A DNA stretch of 64,000 bases, taken from the NCBI GenBank assembly GCA_025454405.1, contig JALOON010000001.1, positions 1-64,000 on the forward strand. The letters are read 5' to 3'. This DNA comes from Oscillatoriaceae cyanobacterium Prado104. GTDB taxonomy: Bacteria; Cyanobacteriota; Cyanobacteriia; Cyanobacteriales; Microcoleaceae. Below are positions 61,957 through 64,000 of the stretch, piece after piece. Below the pieces are notes generated by a model that saw nothing but the letters and a program-made list of their open reading frames with translations, was not told the DNA's origin and made no database searches. Within the stretch, counting starts at the first letter, position 1. The number at the start of each line of letters is the position of its first letter. A program made the translations under genes and the position numbers.

Positions 61957-62811
61957 CTATTTCATGCCGCTACCGTGCAGTTTTGGTTCGGGCGGTGGTG
62001 GAAACGGTTCCGGCCCCAAAGGTTGAGGATTTTCGATATATTCAAACTCGCCTTTTCCGTCCATCGACGGCCCTTTCGCCCAGCGTCCCTCGCTACTTTC
62101 GGAACCTTCAGAATGATTCCAAAACTGATAGGCAAATTGCGACTTTTCATACTCCTGCGGGAACGAACTCGGAACGGGAGTTGTTTCCATTCCCGAACTT
62201 TCCAAATCTTCGATCGCCGCCAGCCACAAATTTTGGTGCATGGTATCGCGGGCGATCGTGAAACTCAGCGTATCTTTAACACCCGGATCGTTTGACATTT
62301 CATACAGCCGCACTGCTTGCAATCTTCCTTGCGATTCGGCGTGCAAGTTCGATCGAAAATCTGCTAAAAGATTGCCGCTAGCAATGATATAACGACCGTT
62401 CCAAGGATAACCCACGCTGTCGCTAGCTGTCGCACCCAAACCAGAGACGATCGCGTGTTGCGGATTCATGCTATCGGCGATCGCATCTCGCGGATTGCTG
62501 CCACCCATAACTGCACCAACTACAGCATCCTTAAAACCATCTTCTTGCATGGCTACAGGAGCTTTATCTAACAAATGAGCTATCATAGTTGCTAGCATTT
62601 CGATATGCCCGATTTCTTCCGTACCGACATCGAGCAACATATCGCGGTATTTGGCAGGTCCGCGGCAGTTCCAACCTTGAAATAGGTACTGCATCATCAC
62701 GGTCATTTCGCCAAAAGTACCGCCAATTAATTCTTGGATTTTCTTGGCGTAAACGGCATCGGGCTTTTCAGGTCTTTTGTAATATTGTAGCGGTTTCTTG
62801 TGATAAAACAT
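61957..62811 (-). CDS. Manganese catalase
   Basis: A 284-residue ferritin-like dimanganese enzyme breaking down hydrogen peroxide. Metal-binding glutamates and histidines lie in GGTFGEMTVMMQYLFQGW (about 31-48), DVGTEEIGHIEMLATMIAHL (about 62-81) and HAESQGRLQAVRLYEMSNDP near 157-176, with ARDTMHQNLW at about 189-198. Length and C-terminal extension are typical. It probably protects against oxidative stress. Next upstream on the same strand is a small conserved gene, then a zinc alcohol dehydrogenase. Confidence 0.93.
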   Translation of the reverse strand: MFYHKKPLQYYKRPEKPDAVYAKKIQELIGGTFGEMTVMMQYLFQGWNCRGPAKYRDMLLDVGTEEIGHIEMLATMIAHLLDKAPVAMQEDGFKDAVVGAVMGGSNPRDAIADSMNPQHAIVSGLGATASDSVGYPWNGRYIIASGNLLADFRSNLHAESQGRLQAVRLYEMSNDPGVKDTLSFTIARDTMHQNLWLAAIEDLESSGMETTPVPSSFPQEYEKSQFAYQFWNHSEGSESSEGRWAKGPSMDGKGEFEYIENPQPLGPEPFPPPPEPKLHGSGMK

Positions 62812-62942
62812 CAGGAATTCCTAGCTAGTTTTTTTGTGCAATTTCCTTATTTGTAACGCTACCGATCGCCCCCGCGAATCAGCTTTTGGTTATAAACAAT
62901 TTAAATCCACCTATGTAATGTTTATCACTTAAGTTAATATCG

Positions 62943-63001
62943 TAAGGTGCGCACTGCTCACCCTACAAATACAGCGTAAGGTGCGCACTGCGCACCCTAC
63001 A
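62943..63001. repeat. GTAAGGTGCGCACTGC palindromes
   Basis: TAAGGTGCGCACTGCTCACC and TAAGGTGCGCACTGCGCACC lie 30 bp apart, each followed by CTACA. Related copies occur near 14800, 31420 and 38890. The GGTGCGCA/TGCGCACC core is palindromic. Confidence 0.8.
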
Positions 63002-63039
63002 CAAAAACCCAGTTTCTTCGATCGGAGTCCGTAACGACG

Positions 63040-63249
63040 TTAATTAGTTTTGTAATTTTCCTCAATCCAACAGCGCGGCAAAAGTTCTCCCGAAGGAAAG
63101 ACTAATTTAGTTTTTTCAAACTTGGCAGGTTCTTGTTCTTCTTGCCCTGCTTGATTTCGCCCCGTGACTTCATTTTTACTAGGGCTCATCAAATCATCGA
63201 CATCCAGAATTTCTATCAAATCGCCGGATTCTTTTTCTTGCAACAGCAT
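63040..63249 (-). CDS. Small acidic hypothetical protein
   Basis: A 69-residue protein, MLLQEKESGDLIEILDVDDL onwards, with a central charged linker and a C-terminal AKFEKTKLVFPSGELLPRCW motif. I do not recognise a characterised family, but it has the look of a conserved partner gene. It lies 27 bp after the alcohol dehydrogenase and 230 bp before the catalase on the same strand, so the three may form one stress-related unit. Confidence 0.6.
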   Translation of the reverse strand: MLLQEKESGDLIEILDVDDLMSPSKNEVTGRNQAGQEEQEPAKFEKTKLVFPSGELLPRCWIEENYKTN

Positions 63250-63276
63250 AGTTTCTCCTTGTCAGTGAATTGCGAG

Positions 63277-64000
63277 TTAGGGTTTGAGGACAACTTTGAT
63301 ACAGTTGTCTTTTTTGTGTTTGAAAATTTCGTAAGCGTGGGGTGCTTCATCCAATTTCATGCGGTGCGTAATCACGAATGAAGGGTCAATTTCGCCTTTT
63401 TGAATGCGATCGAGTAAAGGCCGCAAATAACGGTGAACGTGAGTTTGTCCCATTTTCAGAGTCAAACCTTTGTTGAAAGCAGCCCCGAACGGCACTTTGT
63501 CGAGAAAACCGCCGTAAACGCCGGGAATCGACACCGTACCGCCTTTGCGGCAAGCTACGAGTACCTGCCGCAGGGCCGTGGGCCGATCGGTCTCCAAACG
63601 CACGGCTTGCTTGGCTTTGTCGTAAAAAGCGTCTAAACCGGTGCCGTGGGCTTCCATGCCCACCGCATCGATGCAGGAATCGGGCCCGCGTCCCCCCGTC
63701 ATTTCTTTGAGGGCTTCCCCGGCGTCAATTTCTTCGTAGTTGATAATTTCGGCCCCTGCAGCGGCGGCCATTTGCAATCTTTCCGGTACGCGATCGATCG
63801 CAATTACCCTTTCCGCGCCCAGCATCAACGCGCTTCTAATTGCAAATTGTCCCACGGGTCCGCAACCCCAAATCGCAACAGTATCTCCCGGCTGAATGTT
63901 GCAATTTTCTGCAGCCATGTAACCTGTAGGAAAGATATCGGTAAGGAACAAAACTTGTTCGTCAGAAAGGCCGTCGGGAATCTTTAAAGGGCCGACATCT
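63277..64000 (-). CDS. Zinc-dependent alcohol dehydrogenase, partial (cut by window end)
   Basis: The C-terminal 240 residues of a medium-chain dehydrogenase; the N-terminus lies beyond 64000, since the frame stays open to the edge ([20 protein letters not shown]). The NAD-binding Rossmann motif is [20 protein letters not shown], followed by [16 protein letters not shown] and the long insertion [20 protein letters not shown]. It is closest to the glutathione-independent formaldehyde dehydrogenase-like class with an extended loop. The catalytic zinc cysteine is outside the window. Likely cotranscribed with the genes to 61957. Confidence 0.85.
   Translation of the reverse strand, partial: DVGPLKIPDGLSDEQVLFLTDIFPTGYMAAENCNIQPGDTVAIWGCGPVGQFAIRSALMLGAERVIAIDRVPERLQMAAAAGAEIINYEEIDAGEALKEMTGGRGPDSCIDAVGMEAHGTGLDAFYDKAKQAVRLETDRPTALRQVLVACRKGGTVSIPGVYGGFLDKVPFGAAFNKGLTLKMGQTHVHRYLRPLLDRIQKGEIDPSFVITHRMKLDEAPHAYEIFKHKKDNCIKVVLKP

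Overview
The window is chromosomal DNA from a cyanobacterium, most likely a filamentous Oscillatoriales-type organism (Microcoleus/Oscillatoria-like). The evidence is the photosystem II cluster rubA-ycf48-psbEFLJ, the ndhCKJ genes for the cyanobacterial NDH-1 complex, a very high density of the GCGATCGC (HIP1) octamer, an HpsJ-type protein of filamentous polysaccharide systems, and many short interspersed repeats. Genus is inference; no rRNA gene is present. I found no tRNA, rRNA or CRISPR array.

Layout. 0-9.5 kb: a GFA-family protein, an RluA-type pseudouridine synthase, an efflux pair (TolC-like protein and MacB-type permease), a WG-repeat protein and a short RecQ helicase. 9.6-18.3 kb: signalling genes in two blocks that flank heme A synthesis. 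A plus-strand block encodes an RsbT-like domain fused to a PP2C phosphatase and a hybrid kinase with its own RsbT-like domain. A minus-strand block encodes RsbR, RsbS and RsbT. Between them are a YHS lipoprotein, ctaA and ctaB. Together these look like a stressosome-type relay split in two. 18.4-24.6 kb is accessory: rfaE2-like, HpsJ-like and glycosyltransferase genes, a relic IscB element with an upstream omega/HEARO-like RNA, an orphan SMI1/KNR4 immunity gene next to broken Hint-domain toxin pieces, and an Rpn-like nuclease. 24.8-28.75 kb is the photosynthetic core: ndhCKJ (minus) and divergent rubA-ycf48-psbEFLJ (plus), each block ending at a visible terminator.

28.9-38.7 kb: Uma2, a repeat/TPR protein, a DUF1501-DUF1800 export pair, a B12-type radical SAM protein and a RelE-type toxin-antitoxin pair. 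38.9-44.5 kb: a secreted protein, a divergent PEP synthase, ComF and holB. 45.1-48.3 kb holds the most unusual gene, a 1079-residue protein joining a PPC-like domain, DUF4114, a Pro-Ala linker, a complete S8 protease, LGFP-like repeats and a C-terminal lysozyme-like domain. 48.4-50.4 kb carries two PIN-type toxin-antitoxin pairs. 50.6-64 kb: Uma2, tmk, a copper ATPase, helix-hairpin-helix and TM2 membrane proteins, a CPBP protease, a double histidine phosphatase, manganese catalase and a truncated zinc alcohol dehydrogenase.

Most intergenic space is built of short palindromic or tandem repeats. Reading the gaps by eye also gave several broken gene pieces (transposase N-terminus, SDR C-terminus, HAD phosphatase C-terminus, Hint domain) and a small inverted-repeat element whose insertion site can be reconstructed from an intact copy of the host repeat.
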